A DNA stretch of 60,847 nt from Aquimarina megaterium XH134 (GTDB taxonomy: Bacteria > Bacteroidota > Bacteroidia > Flavobacteriales > Flavobacteriaceae), in the NCBI RefSeq assembly GCF_000520975.1, contig NZ_JACB01000061.1:1-60847 (forward strand). Direction: 5' to 3'. Within the stretch, counting starts at the first letter, position 1. The number at the start of each line of letters is the position of its first letter. The translations under genes were made by a program, and so were the position numbers. Under the pieces are notes generated by a model. That model worked only from the letters and a program-made list of their open reading frames with translations, had not been told where the DNA came from and searched no databases. Shown piece after piece: positions 52,770-60,847 of this stretch.

Positions 52770-55403
52770 TTATTTCAAATATTGTTTTGCATTCTCTAAT
52801 GCTTCTTCTATACCGGCAGGGTTCTTTCCTCCTGCTGTAGCAAAAAATGGTTGTCCACCACCACCACCTTGAATATACTTACCAAGTTCACGAACCATTT
52901 GCCCAGCATTTAACTGTTTTTCTTCTACCAGATTTTTAGAAATATAGCATGACAACAAGGCCTTTCCTTTCTGATCTGATCCGAATAGCATGACAACATT
53001 TTCAAGTTCACCTCCTAATTCGAATGACAAATCTTTAATTCCGGCTGCATCTAAGTCTACTTTTTTAGCCAGAAATTTAACCCCATTTACATCTTCAAAT
53101 TCTGATTTAAGATCTCCTTTCAGGTTTTTAGCTTTATCCTTAAGAAGAGTTTCTATTTGTTTTTTCAGACTTGAGTTTTCTTCTTGTAATGATATAATAG
53201 TTTTTAAAGGATCCTTTGTTTTAAGAACTGCTTTTACTTCTCCATACGCTTCAGATTGAGTTGTAAAGAATTCTTTTGCTGCATCACCGGTAATTGCTTC
53301 AATCCTACGAATCCCTGCTGCAATTGCACTTTCTGATACAATTTTAAAATGCCATATACTACTGGTATTTTTTACATGAGTACCACCACAAAGCTCCATA
53401 GATTCTCCAAATCGTATTGCTCTTACTGTATCTCCATATTTTTCTCCAAACAGTGCTATTGCTCCTTCTTCTATTGCCTGATCATAAGAAATATTGCGTC
53501 GCTCTTCTAGTGGAAGTTGCTCGCGAATTCTCGCATTTACAAAATGCTCAACTTCTTTCAATTCTTCAGTAGTCATTTTAGCAAAATGAGAAAAATCAAA
53601 ACGTAAATTACCACTATGAACCATCGATCCCTTTTGTTCTACATGAGTACCCAGAATTGTACGCAATGCCTGATGCATCAAATGTGTTGCTGTATGGTTA
53701 GAAGCAGATCTCGAACGTTGTTTTTCATCTACCACAGCAGTCAAAGTCTCGTCTATATGCTTAGGTAAATTTTTAGTAAAGTGAATGATCAGATTATTTT
53801 CTTTCTTGGTATCTATGATGTATACCACATCACCATTAGGTACCTCTAGATATCCTTTGTCTCCAACCTGTCCCCCTCCTTCGGGATAAAAAGGTGTTTT
53901 ATCAAACACTAACTGAAACAGTTCTCCATCTTTCTTACTATTTACTTTGCGATAACGGGTTACTTTTACATCTGTTTTAAGATGATCATATCCAATAAAA
54001 TTTTCTGTAGTAGTATCATCTAGTAATATTTTCCAATCTCCCGCAGTTACTTGTGATGCTGCTCTGGATCTATCTTTTTGTTTCTGAAGTTCTATTTCAA
54101 AAGCTTTTTCATCTAATTCATATCCCTGCTCACTTAAAATTAAAGCTGTTAAATCAATCGGAAAACCAAAAGTATCATACAATTCGAAAGCTTTCTCTCC
54201 AGAGATTATATTTCCTTTGGTATTCTTGATCACATTTTCTAGCAATACTAATCCTTGATCCAATGTTCTTAAAAAAGATTGTTCTTCTTCTTTAATTACA
54301 TTAGTAATTAAGTTTTTCTGAGCCTTCAATTCAGGGAAAGCTTTACTCATTTGTTTACTAAGTGTTTCTACCAACTTATATATAAAAGGTTCTTTGGTAT
54401 CCAGAAAAGTAAACCCATATCGAATAGCTCTACGCAAAATTCTTCGTATCACATATCCTGCTCCTGTATTACTAGGTAGTTGGCCATCTGCAATAGAAAA
54501 TGACACAGCTCTTACATGATCGGCAATAACACGAATTGCAACACTTACTTTTCCATCATCATTGGTTGGTAAGCTATTTTTATCATATGTAGAATTGGTG
54601 ATCGTTTCAATTTCTCGAATTAAAGGTGTAAAAACATCGGTATCATAATTTGATTTCACTCCTTGTAACACCATACATAAACGTTCGAAACCCATTCCGG
54701 TATCTACATGTTGCGCGGGCAACTTCTCTAATGATCCATCTGCTTTTCGGTTATACTGCATAAAAACCAGGTTCCAGATCTCTACCACTTGTGGATGATC
54801 CATATTTACCAGGTCCCGACCAGGAGTTTTAGCTTTTTCTTCATCAGAACGAATATCTACATGAATTTCGGAACAAGGACCACAAGGTCCCTGATCTCCC
54901 ATTTCCCAGAAATTATCTTTCTTATTTCCCATGATGATACGCTCTTCAGGAACAATAGCCGTCCAAAGATTATAAGCTTCCTGATCCATATCCAGGTTTT
55001 CATCTTTCGCACCTTCAAAAACAGAAACATAAAGAATATCTTTATCTATACCATATACTTGGGTCAATAATTCCCAGGCCCATTGAATTGCTTCTTTTTT
55101 AAAATAATCTCCAAAACTCCAATTCCCAAGCATTTCGAACATAGTATGGTGATAGGTATCCATACCTACTTCTTCCAGATCATTATGTTTACCACTTACA
55201 CGTAAACATTTTTGAGTATCTGTTATTCGATTACTTTTTGGAATACCATTACCTAAAAAGAATTCTTTAAACTGGTTCATCCCGGCATTAGTAAACATTA
55301 AAGTAGGATCGTCCTTAATCACCATTGGTGCAGAAGGCACGATGCTATGTTTTTTGGATTTAAAAAACTCTAAAAATTGATTTCGTATTTCTTGGGATTT
55401 CAT
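52770..55403 (-). CDS. alaS: Alanyl-tRNA synthetase
   Basis: The 877-residue enzyme is full length. The class II catalytic domain (about 1-245) has MFTNAGMNQFK and motif 2/3 residues. The tRNA-recognition region (about 250-460) follows. The editing domain (about 560-715) has the zinc ligands HTATHLMH and CGGTHVKN. A coiled coil comes next, then the C-Ala domain (about 735-877) with GGGGGQPFFATAGG. It charges tRNA-Ala and corrects Ser/Gly mischarging. It is divergent to the M23 peptidase operon and starts at the only suitable ATG. Confidence 0.98.
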   Translation of the reverse strand: MKSQEIRNQFLEFFKSKKHSIVPSAPMVIKDDPTLMFTNAGMNQFKEFFLGNGIPKSNRITDTQKCLRVSGKHNDLEEVGMDTYHHTMFEMLGNWSFGDYFKKEAIQWAWELLTQVYGIDKDILYVSVFEGAKDENLDMDQEAYNLWTAIVPEERIIMGNKKDNFWEMGDQGPCGPCSEIHVDIRSDEEKAKTPGRDLVNMDHPQVVEIWNLVFMQYNRKADGSLEKLPAQHVDTGMGFERLCMVLQGVKSNYDTDVFTPLIREIETITNSTYDKNSLPTNDDGKVSVAIRVIADHVRAVSFSIADGQLPSNTGAGYVIRRILRRAIRYGFTFLDTKEPFIYKLVETLSKQMSKAFPELKAQKNLITNVIKEEEQSFLRTLDQGLVLLENVIKNTKGNIISGEKAFELYDTFGFPIDLTALILSEQGYELDEKAFEIELQKQKDRSRAASQVTAGDWKILLDDTTTENFIGYDHLKTDVKVTRYRKVNSKKDGELFQLVFDKTPFYPEGGGQVGDKGYLEVPNGDVVYIIDTKKENNLIIHFTKNLPKHIDETLTAVVDEKQRSRSASNHTATHLMHQALRTILGTHVEQKGSMVHSGNLRFDFSHFAKMTTEELKEVEHFVNARIREQLPLEERRNISYDQAIEEGAIALFGEKYGDTVRAIRFGESMELCGGTHVKNTSSIWHFKIVSESAIAAGIRRIEAITGDAAKEFFTTQSEAYGEVKAVLKTKDPLKTIISLQEENSSLKKQIETLLKDKAKNLKGDLKSEFEDVNGVKFLAKKVDLDAAGIKDLSFELGGELENVVMLFGSDQKGKALLSCYISKNLVEEKQLNAGQMVRELGKYIQGGGGGQPFFATAGGKNPAGIEEALENAKQYLK

Positions 55404-55532
55404 GAATTCTATGTATTACTATTTTTTCGAAATAAAACACTTAACACAATCGCGATCATTATTTTGCGTTGTTTAAAAAAAAGATTCTAAATCGATATTT
55501 GTCAGTTTTTTCTGGACTTTGTAACAATTTAT

Positions 55533-55540
55533 TATATTTG
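55533..55540 (+). promoter_or_regulatory. Candidate -7 box for the M23 peptidase operon
   Basis: TATATTTG is an exact TAnnTTTG match in the 206-bp divergent spacer, about 70 nt before the M23 ATG. I do not see a TTG at 17-23 nt upstream, so only the -7 half is supported. Confidence 0.35.
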
Positions 55541-55609
55541 TTGCGATGTCTTGGTTTTTTATAAACCACATTTTGGTTGATATCCTGCAAAAATAGCATA
55601 TTTTAGATT

Positions 55610-56587
55610 ATGTCAAAGGTTAAATATTACTATGATAGTGAGACGCTTTCTTATCGCAGAATTGAGCAAAAGAAAGGTCGTAAATTTGGTATAGCTGCAT
55701 TAGGAGTTATTAGCGCTTTTTTAGCTGGTTTCATCCTTCTTCTTATTTATCTTAATATCCCTCAATTAGAGACTCCTAAAGAAAAAGCATATAAAAGAGA
55801 ACTTGAAAATATGCAGCTTCAGTATGATTTAATGAATCAAAGATTGAAGCGTGATGAAGATATTCTAAAAGAAATCGCAGAACGTGACGATAACATTTAT
55901 CGCCTTTATTTTGGTGCCAATCCTATTCCCGAGGAATTACGTAATGCTGGATTTGGAGGTGTAAACAGATATAAAAGCTTAGAAGGTTTTGACAATTCTG
56001 ATATTATTATTGAAAGCAGTGAACGTATCGATAAATTAACAAAACAAATTGTGGTTCAATCAAAATCTCTTGATGAAATCGCATCGTTGGCAGAGAAAAA
56101 AGAAGAATTATTAGCCACAATCCCTGCTATACAGCCCATACAAAATTCGGATTTAAGACGTATGGCTTCTGGTTATGGATGGAGAAGTGATCCTTTTACC
56201 AAAGCACGAAAATTTCATTACGGAATGGATTTTTCGGCTAATACAGGGACACCAGTTTATGCATCGGGTACTGGTGTAGTAACCCGGGCAGATGCTAATT
56301 CTTCTGGTTATGGAAAGCATATTCGTATTGATCACGGCTTTAATTATGTGAGTTTATATGCTCACTTAAGTAAATATAATGTAGAGAAAGGTCAGAAAGT
56401 AAATCGTGGAGATGTTATTGGATACGTAGGAAGCACAGGAAGATCTGTAGCACCTCATCTACATTATGAAATTTTTAAAGATGGTGAACGAATCAATCCT
56501 CGTAATTTTTACTACGGAAGTTTAACTTCTGAAGAATTTAGTGAAATGCTTAAGGCCTCTAATTTAATTAATGAAACTTTAGATTAA
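55610..56587 (+). CDS. M23-family (LytM) peptidoglycan metallopeptidase, membrane-anchored
   Basis: The 325-residue protein has a short cytoplasmic start and one membrane helix (about 27-50, IAALGVISAFLAGFILLLIYL). A periplasmic coiled coil follows (about 58-150), then an M23 domain (about 185-300). The zinc-ligand motifs are FHYGMDFSA and HLHYEIF, together with SLYAHLSKY. Family members cut peptide cross-links of peptidoglycan or, if inactive, help other enzymes. All expected ligands are visible, so it is probably active. It heads a plus-strand operon with only 6 nt to the next gene. Confidence 0.95.
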   Translation: MSKVKYYYDSETLSYRRIEQKKGRKFGIAALGVISAFLAGFILLLIYLNIPQLETPKEKAYKRELENMQLQYDLMNQRLKRDEDILKEIAERDDNIYRLYFGANPIPEELRNAGFGGVNRYKSLEGFDNSDIIIESSERIDKLTKQIVVQSKSLDEIASLAEKKEELLATIPAIQPIQNSDLRRMASGYGWRSDPFTKARKFHYGMDFSANTGTPVYASGTGVVTRADANSSGYGKHIRIDHGFNYVSLYAHLSKYNVEKGQKVNRGDVIGYVGSTGRSVAPHLHYEIFKDGERINPRNFYYGSLTSEEFSEMLKASNLINETLD

Positions 56588-56593
56588 ACATCA

Positions 56594-57700
56594 ATGCGCA
56601 AACTTCTTTTTATTGTCTTCGTTTTTGGTTTCTGTTCTTCAATACAAGCTCAAAAATATTCAAAAGAAGTATTGGATTCGATGTACGTAATAGTCCAAAA
56701 CACTCAACAAAAATTAGCAAAACCAAAGTATATCAAAATCATGGCCGTTGGTGATATCATGATGGGAACTGATTTCCCTAATGATAGTTACTTACCTCCT
56801 GAAGGTAAAGGTCCTTTTGATGATGTTAATCCTATACTTAGCCAGGCAGATTTACTTTTTGGTAATTTAGAAGGCACACTTACTGATGAGGGAGAGAATG
56901 CTAAACGTTGTTCTGATCCATCAAAATGTTACTCCTTTAGATCCCCAGAATATTTTGGAAAATACCTTGAAGAAACTGGGTTTGATGTAATGAGTATTGC
57001 CAATAATCACATTGGTGATTTTGGTGAAATCGGGATTAAGAATACTTCTAAAACTCTCGAAAAGCACAATATTGCTTATGCAGGAGTATTTGCTCAACCT
57101 TCTACAATTTTTGAAAAAGATGGTATCACGTATGGATTTTGTGCTTTTGCCCCTAACAAGGATTGCATAAAAATTCATAACTTAACCAATGCTAAAAAAA
57201 TCGTAACCGAACTCAAACAAAAGGTAGATATCGTGATCGTTTCTTTTCATGGAGGGGCAGAAGGCCTTAAATACACTCATGTTCCCAGAAAAACAGAACG
57301 TTTTTATGGTGAAGATCGCGGTGATGTATATCGTTTTGCACATACTATGATTGATGCAGGTGCTGATATCATTCTAGGGCACGGCCCGCATGTATCAAGA
57401 GCTTTTGAAGTATATAAAAACAAATTTATAGCATATAGCCTAGGCAATTTTTGCACCTACTCCCGATTTAATTTAAGAGGAATTAAAGGATATGCTCCTA
57501 TTGCAGAAATCGATATTGATACCGATGGTAATTTTATTAAAGGAAAACTTCATTCTGCCAAACAAATAGATGAAGTATATCCATTTATGGATGAGAAAAA
57601 GGGAGCGTTAAATGAAATCAAATCACTAACAGAAGAGGATTTCCCTGAAAGTAAGCTCATTTTTGAAGATGACGGAAGTTTTACACAACAAAAAGAATAA
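56594..57700 (+). CDS. CapA-family (PGA_cap) metallophosphoesterase-fold protein
   Basis: The 368-residue protein has a signal peptide (about 1-19) and a CapA/PGA_cap domain (about 45-305). Metal-binding-like motifs are AVGDIMMGTDF, GNLEGTL, ANNHIGDFG, SFHGGAE and GHGPHVSRA. The family takes its name from capsule (poly-gamma-glutamate) production proteins and has a calcineurin-like fold. In flavobacteria its role is unknown and no other capsule genes are here. It lies between the M23 and MerR genes with gaps of 6 and 2 nt, so it is co-expressed with them and probably works at the envelope. Confidence 0.93.
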   Translation: MRKLLFIVFVFGFCSSIQAQKYSKEVLDSMYVIVQNTQQKLAKPKYIKIMAVGDIMMGTDFPNDSYLPPEGKGPFDDVNPILSQADLLFGNLEGTLTDEGENAKRCSDPSKCYSFRSPEYFGKYLEETGFDVMSIANNHIGDFGEIGIKNTSKTLEKHNIAYAGVFAQPSTIFEKDGITYGFCAFAPNKDCIKIHNLTNAKKIVTELKQKVDIVIVSFHGGAEGLKYTHVPRKTERFYGEDRGDVYRFAHTMIDAGADIILGHGPHVSRAFEVYKNKFIAYSLGNFCTYSRFNLRGIKGYAPIAEIDIDTDGNFIKGKLHSAKQIDEVYPFMDEKKGALNEIKSLTEEDFPESKLIFEDDGSFTQQKE

Positions 57701-57702
57701 GT

Positions 57703-58032
57703 ATGTATGTAGACTTGCCTAAAAAAATGTATTATAGTATCGGTGAGGTAGCCGATGCTTTTGATGTAAATGCCTCATTAATTCGTTTTTGGGAAAAAGA
57801 GTTTGATATTATAAAGCCTAAAAAAAATGCTAAAGGCAATAGAAAATTCACTCCAGAAGACATCAAAAATCTCGAGTTAATTTACCATCTGGTAAAAGAA
57901 CGTGGATTTACTCTCGAAGGTGCTAAAACTCACCTTAAAGAGCAGAAACAAGAAGCCTTAGATAGTTTCGACATCATAAGAAAACTAGAATCTATCAAAG
58001 GACAATTGCTTAAGATTAAAGAACAACTATAA
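57703..58032 (+). CDS. MerR-family transcriptional regulator
   Basis: The 109-residue protein has a MerR winged helix (about 8-75, YYSIGEVADAFDVNASLIRFWEKEF, GNRKFTPEDIKNLELIYHLV) and a short C-terminal coiled coil, without the effector domain of metal or drug sensors. This short form is conserved next to M23 and LemA genes in flavobacteria, as far as I recall. It sits 2 nt after the CapA-like gene. Ligand and targets are unknown. Confidence 0.93.
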   Translation: MYVDLPKKMYYSIGEVADAFDVNASLIRFWEKEFDIIKPKKNAKGNRKFTPEDIKNLELIYHLVKERGFTLEGAKTHLKEQKQEALDSFDIIRKLESIKGQLLKIKEQL

Positions 58033-58058
58033 AAAGTCATCTTATTATAATTTGAGTT

Positions 58059-58661
58059 ATGAAAAAACTTTTAATACCAGTATTAGTAATCGTAGGAATC
58101 ATTGTAATTCTGTATTTCTTTTTTGGAAGTCGTTATAACACTGCTGTTACACTACATGAAGATGCAAAAACAGCATGGTCTAATGTAGAAAGTGCTTACC
58201 AAAGACGTAGTGACCTTATTGGCAACTTAGTTAAAACTGTTCAGGGAGCTGCAGATTTTGAACGTAATACTCTAAAAGAAGTAATCGAAGCCAGAGCCAA
58301 AGCAACTGCTGTAAATATTGACCCTAGTAATATTACACCAGATCAAATAGCACAATTTCAACAGGCACAAGGAGGATTAACCTCTGCCTTATCAAAATTA
58401 TTAGTAACCGTAGAGCGTTATCCTGATCTAAAAGCAAATCAAAATTTTCTAAATCTGCAAACCCAATTAGAAGGAACAGAAAATAGGATTAACGTAGAGC
58501 GTAACAGGTACAACGAAGCTGTAGGTGGCTATACAAAATTTATGAGAAAATTTCCTAATAATATCATTTTAAGTATTTTTGGAAGCCTTGAAGAAATGGC
58601 ACGGTTTGAAGCCGATAGAGGAGCAGAAAAAGCACCAGATGTTGATTTTAATTTTAAATAA
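58059..58661 (+). CDS. LemA-family membrane protein
   Basis: The 200-residue protein has one N-terminal membrane helix (about 5-25, LIPVLVIVGIIVILYFFFG), then the LemA coiled coil (about 30-190). Conserved motifs are AWSNVESAYQRRSDLIGNLV, LKEVIEARAKA, NFLNLQTQLEGTENRI, RYNEAV and FP-N. Function is not established; the family is usually next to TPM-domain genes, as here. Its stop codon overlaps the next start (TAATG), suggesting translational coupling. Confidence 0.95.
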   Translation: MKKLLIPVLVIVGIIVILYFFFGSRYNTAVTLHEDAKTAWSNVESAYQRRSDLIGNLVKTVQGAADFERNTLKEVIEARAKATAVNIDPSNITPDQIAQFQQAQGGLTSALSKLLVTVERYPDLKANQNFLNLQTQLEGTENRINVERNRYNEAVGGYTKFMRKFPNNIILSIFGSLEEMARFEADRGAEKAPDVDFNFK

Positions 58662-59098
58662 TGTCTAAAGTAGAAGATTTTCTTACTCATGACCAAGAGC
58701 AACAAGTTGTAGCAGCAATTAGAAGTGCAGAAAAAACAACATCGGGAGAGATTCGTGTACATCTTGAAAAACATACTGAAATAGAAATTTTAGAAAGAGC
58801 TACCGAGGTTTTTCATTGGTTAAAAATGGACAATACCATCCAACGTAATGGGGTTCTTATCTATGTTGCTGTAGAAGACCGTAGTTTTGCTATTTTTGGA
58901 GATAAAGGTATTAATGATGTCGTTGAAGATGATTTTTGGGAAAGCACAAAAGATACTATACTCGAGCAGTTTAAAAAAGGTGATTTTACTCAAGGATTAA
59001 TTAACGGAGTTCTTCTTGCCGGAGAACAATTACAGAAATACTTCCCCTGGGATCATACCGATATCAATGAACTCTCTGATGAAATCTCTAAAGGATAA
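58661..59098 (+). CDS. TPM-domain protein, soluble type
   Basis: The 145-residue protein is a single TPM domain (about 10-135) with SGEIRVHLEK and a GVLIYVAVEDRSFAIFGDKGI strand-turn motif. It has no signal peptide and no membrane helix. TPM domains have been called TLP18.3/Psb32/MOLO-1 after plant and animal members. Some show phosphatase activity or bind membrane proteins. It is coupled to lemA by a one-base overlap and abuts the next TPM gene. Confidence 0.92.
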   Translation: MSKVEDFLTHDQEQQVVAAIRSAEKTTSGEIRVHLEKHTEIEILERATEVFHWLKMDNTIQRNGVLIYVAVEDRSFAIFGDKGINDVVEDDFWESTKDTILEQFKKGDFTQGLINGVLLAGEQLQKYFPWDHTDINELSDEISKG

Positions 59099-59893
59099 AT
59101 GAATACTATCAAACAATTCATATTGCTCTTATTGTTTCTAGGAATACCCTTCCTATCTTTTAATACTACATCTGCGCAAAGAAAAATTCCGCCAAAACCT
59201 AAATTACAAACGGCTGTTTATGACGAAGCCGATATGCTTACTACTTCTGAGTCAAAACACCTACAAGAAAAATTAATTCGTTATTCTGACACTACCTCTA
59301 CACAGATTGTGGTAGCTACCATTAATTCTCTTCAAGGTGAAAATATTGGTTTATACGCAGCAGAATGGGCGCACAAATGGGGAATTGGTCAAAGTAAAGA
59401 AGATAATGGTGTTTTTATCCTGGTAGCCAAAAATGACAGGAAAATATGGATTGCCACAGGGTATGGTGTAGAAGAAAAGCTCACAGATTTTACCTCAAAA
59501 ACTATTATTGATCAGATCATAACTCCAGAATTTAAAAGAGGTAATTTTTATACTGGTTTAGATAAAGGTACTACTGCAATTTTTCAAGTGCTTGATGGCA
59601 CTTTTAAAGGTTCTAGAAAAAACAAAAAAGAGCTACCTATAACAGAATTAATTATTTTGGGTATAGCTTTTATCATCATCATTAAAGCTTTTTCTAAAAG
59701 CAATCATAGAAATGGCGGAAAAGGAAATCGAGGAAATCGATCAGGAAGCAGCCTTCTGGATGTAATCATCCTAAGCAACATGGGACGTGGGAGTTTTGGT
59801 GGAGGAAGCTTTGGCGGAGGATCTAGTGGTGGTTTTGGCGGTGGTTTTGGCGGTGGCGGATTCGGCGGTGGCGGTGCTGGGGGAAGTTGGTAA
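59099..59893 (+). CDS. TPM-domain membrane protein with Gly-rich tail (YgcG-like)
   Basis: The 264-residue protein has a signal peptide (about 1-27), a TPM domain (about 38-160, VYDEADMLTTSES, GIGQSKEDNGVFILVAKNDR, GYGVEEKLTDF), one membrane helix (about 182-200) and a Gly/Ser/Phe-rich tail (about 222-264, repeated GGGSFGGG and GGGFGG). The layout matches YgcG-like proteins that accompany LemA in many bacteria. The ATG follows the preceding TAA with no gap. The low-complexity tail is normal for this family. Confidence 0.94.
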   Translation: MNTIKQFILLLLFLGIPFLSFNTTSAQRKIPPKPKLQTAVYDEADMLTTSESKHLQEKLIRYSDTTSTQIVVATINSLQGENIGLYAAEWAHKWGIGQSKEDNGVFILVAKNDRKIWIATGYGVEEKLTDFTSKTIIDQIITPEFKRGNFYTGLDKGTTAIFQVLDGTFKGSRKNKKELPITELIILGIAFIIIIKAFSKSNHRNGGKGNRGNRSGSSLLDVIILSNMGRGSFGGGSFGGGSSGGFGGGFGGGGFGGGGAGGSW

Positions 59894-60165
59894 CCACCCC
59901 TCTCTATTCTTATGTTATTTACATTAACAATCTTAACAAGCAATTCTCAGCACAAAGCAATTATTAACATAAAATATTAAATAAAAATGTTAATTTATTG
60001 CCATTCTGCCAAACAAACCGCATTATTTAATTGTCATTTTGACATTGCCATCCATACTATTGATAATCAGATACCTACATTGTTTTTTAGCAGGTTTATC
60101 ATATCATCTTTTGTTTTTGGAACAAAACTTGATTCATTACCGATGATTATGAATTTTTAAATAGG
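59894..60165. other. AT-rich spacer after the TPM gene
   Basis: No gene, clear terminator or complete promoter pair was seen in these 272 nt. It is AT-rich with short runs only. Confidence 0.4.
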
Positions 60166-60366
60166 ATGAATATGTCGGTAAGTTTTAAATTAGCAGCCAA
60201 AAAGAATCCGGGGGATGCTTTGGTGATGAATAGGGATATAAGAGTGACTACTACCTTAAAAGAGGTGACTATGGCATTTATTAAACAAATTAAAATTCAT
60301 GATCGTTCGAATATCGCATTAAACCCTATGTTTCAATTCAGAAAAAAAGAACGTATACATACGTAG
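60166..60366 (+). CDS. Small ORF with HU-like N-terminus (possible remnant)
   Basis: The 66-codon ORF (ATG at 60166, or 60172 as a better HU-like start) begins MSVSFKLAAKKNPGD. This resembles the first strand of Bacteroidota HU-type DNA-binding proteins. The rest does not follow the HU pattern and the ORF is too short for a full domain (about 90-140 residues), so it may be a degraded copy or an unrelated short protein. A stem (GTAGTG/CACTAC, 60363-60377) covers the stop, and a terminator follows, so a transcript is likely made. The HU link is from memory and tentative. Confidence 0.35.
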   Translation: MNMSVSFKLAAKKNPGDALVMNRDIRVTTTLKEVTMAFIKQIKIHDRSNIALNPMFQFRKKERIHT

Positions 60367-60388
60367 TGTAACACTACAACGATAAGGG

Positions 60389-60426
60389 TACTCCCTGCAC
60401 TTTATGATGCCAAGGAGTATTTTTTT
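60389..60426 (+). terminator. Rho-independent terminator after the small HU-like ORF
   Basis: TACTCC (60389-60394) pairs with GGAGTA (60414-60419), with an inner GCA/TGC pair, followed by a seven-T tract (60420-60426). It is 22 nt after the ORF stop. Confidence 0.7.
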
Positions 60427-60772
60427 GCCCAAAAAACGCTAAAACTCACCTAAGAAGCGATTTTTTTTGACCTTAGATGCCGTTTTTTTTGCTCTAGACG
60501 ACCAAAAATAGTGCTCAAAATCACTAAAAAAAGTACATTTTCACACCAAAAAACATCAAAAAAATGGAGTGAAAAAACACTCTTTTTCTAGCTAAATTTT
60601 AATCCAAAAAATTATGATTTCAGTAAATTTTTAGCCTAAAATTCCCTGAAAAACATCTAGTGCAATTGCACCAATTTCTACACATAGTATATTATGAACT
60701 CGTTTAGTATATAACAAAAATGACCATAAAATGATAGCAGCATTAAAACCAGTAATTTAAAATTAAACATTT
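60427..60772. other. Low-complexity spacer with homopolymer runs
   Basis: No gene is seen. The stretch is full of A and T runs broken by short G/C words. It has one more terminator-like hairpin, GAGTG-A6-CACTC followed by TTTTT (60567-60587). It may hold a decayed gene or repeat, but I cannot support either. Confidence 0.4.
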
Positions 60773-60807
60773 TAGACCTCACAGGTTTTAAAAACCTGTG
60801 AGGTCTA
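60773..60807. repeat. 35-bp dispersed palindromic repeat, copy 3
   Basis: Arms TAGACCTCACAGGTTTT and its exact complement flank a central A. It is base-for-base identical to copy 1 at 33825-33859, 27 kb away. It lies in a spacer with no gene in view on either side. Confidence 0.95.
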
Positions 60808-60847
60808 GTCTTTAATCCCTGTATACAGGGGTTTTATAAAATATCTG

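Noticed and set aside
59704..59943. Minus-strand proline-rich ORF
   Set aside because: It is the reverse reading of the Gly-rich tail of the YgcG-like protein.

Overview
The window looks like chromosomal DNA of a marine-type flavobacterium (Bacteroidota, Flavobacteriaceae). The DNA is AT-rich. It encodes SusC/SusD pairs, a FecR/ECF sigma pair, SPII lipoproteins, a secreted protease with a probable type IX sorting tail, a fused alpha/beta 2-oxoacid dehydrogenase E1, and promoters of the Bacteroidota TTTG-N19-TAnnTTTG kind. I cannot name the genus from sequence alone. I found no rRNA, tRNA, CRISPR array, insertion sequence or phage gene.

Layout. 1-3.2 kb: 5' part of a secreted subtilisin-like protease carrying near-identical 266-residue FN3+MAM repeats. 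4-7.4 kb: secreted beta-propeller amidohydrolase. 7.4-10 kb: a gene-poor stretch with two short promoter-ORF-terminator cassettes, a bile-acid-type sodium symporter, two more small ORFs and a structured intergenic region. 10-24.7 kb (minus strand): a glycan-uptake locus in the order GH3 glucosidase, ECF sigma factor, FecR anti-sigma, SusC with STN domain, SusD, FG-GAP/ASPIC lipoprotein, sodium-solute symporter. 24.9-28.3 kb: a membrane protein of unknown function, a GH25 lysozyme lipoprotein and a beta-lactamase-like serine hydrolase.

28.4-45.9 kb (minus strand): a phenylacetyl-CoA catabolic cluster. A TetR regulator is followed by paaE-A-B-C-D, a VOC protein, paaG, paaH, paaI, paaJ, paaZ (fused to a DinB/DUF1569-like domain), a crotonase, paaY, a 2-oxoacid dehydrogenase E2, an ilvE-type aminotransferase and a fused E1. 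No phenylacetate-CoA ligase (paaK) is present in the cluster. The aminotransferase, E1 and E2 suggest that phenylalanine could be transaminated to phenylpyruvate and oxidatively decarboxylated straight to phenylacetyl-CoA, which then enters the epoxidase route. A perfect 20-bp palindrome lies between the -33 and -7 elements of the paaE promoter and is the obvious TetR operator. A related half-site precedes the E2 gene.

46-60 kb: META-domain lipoprotein, lysyl-endopeptidase-like secreted protease, aromatic amino acid hydroxylase, a lipoprotein of unknown function, GSCFA protein and alanyl-tRNA synthetase, then a plus-strand operon of M23 peptidase, CapA-like protein, MerR regulator, LemA and two TPM-domain proteins. 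A 33-35 bp palindromic repeat occurs three times (two spacers of the paa cluster and the right end of the window).
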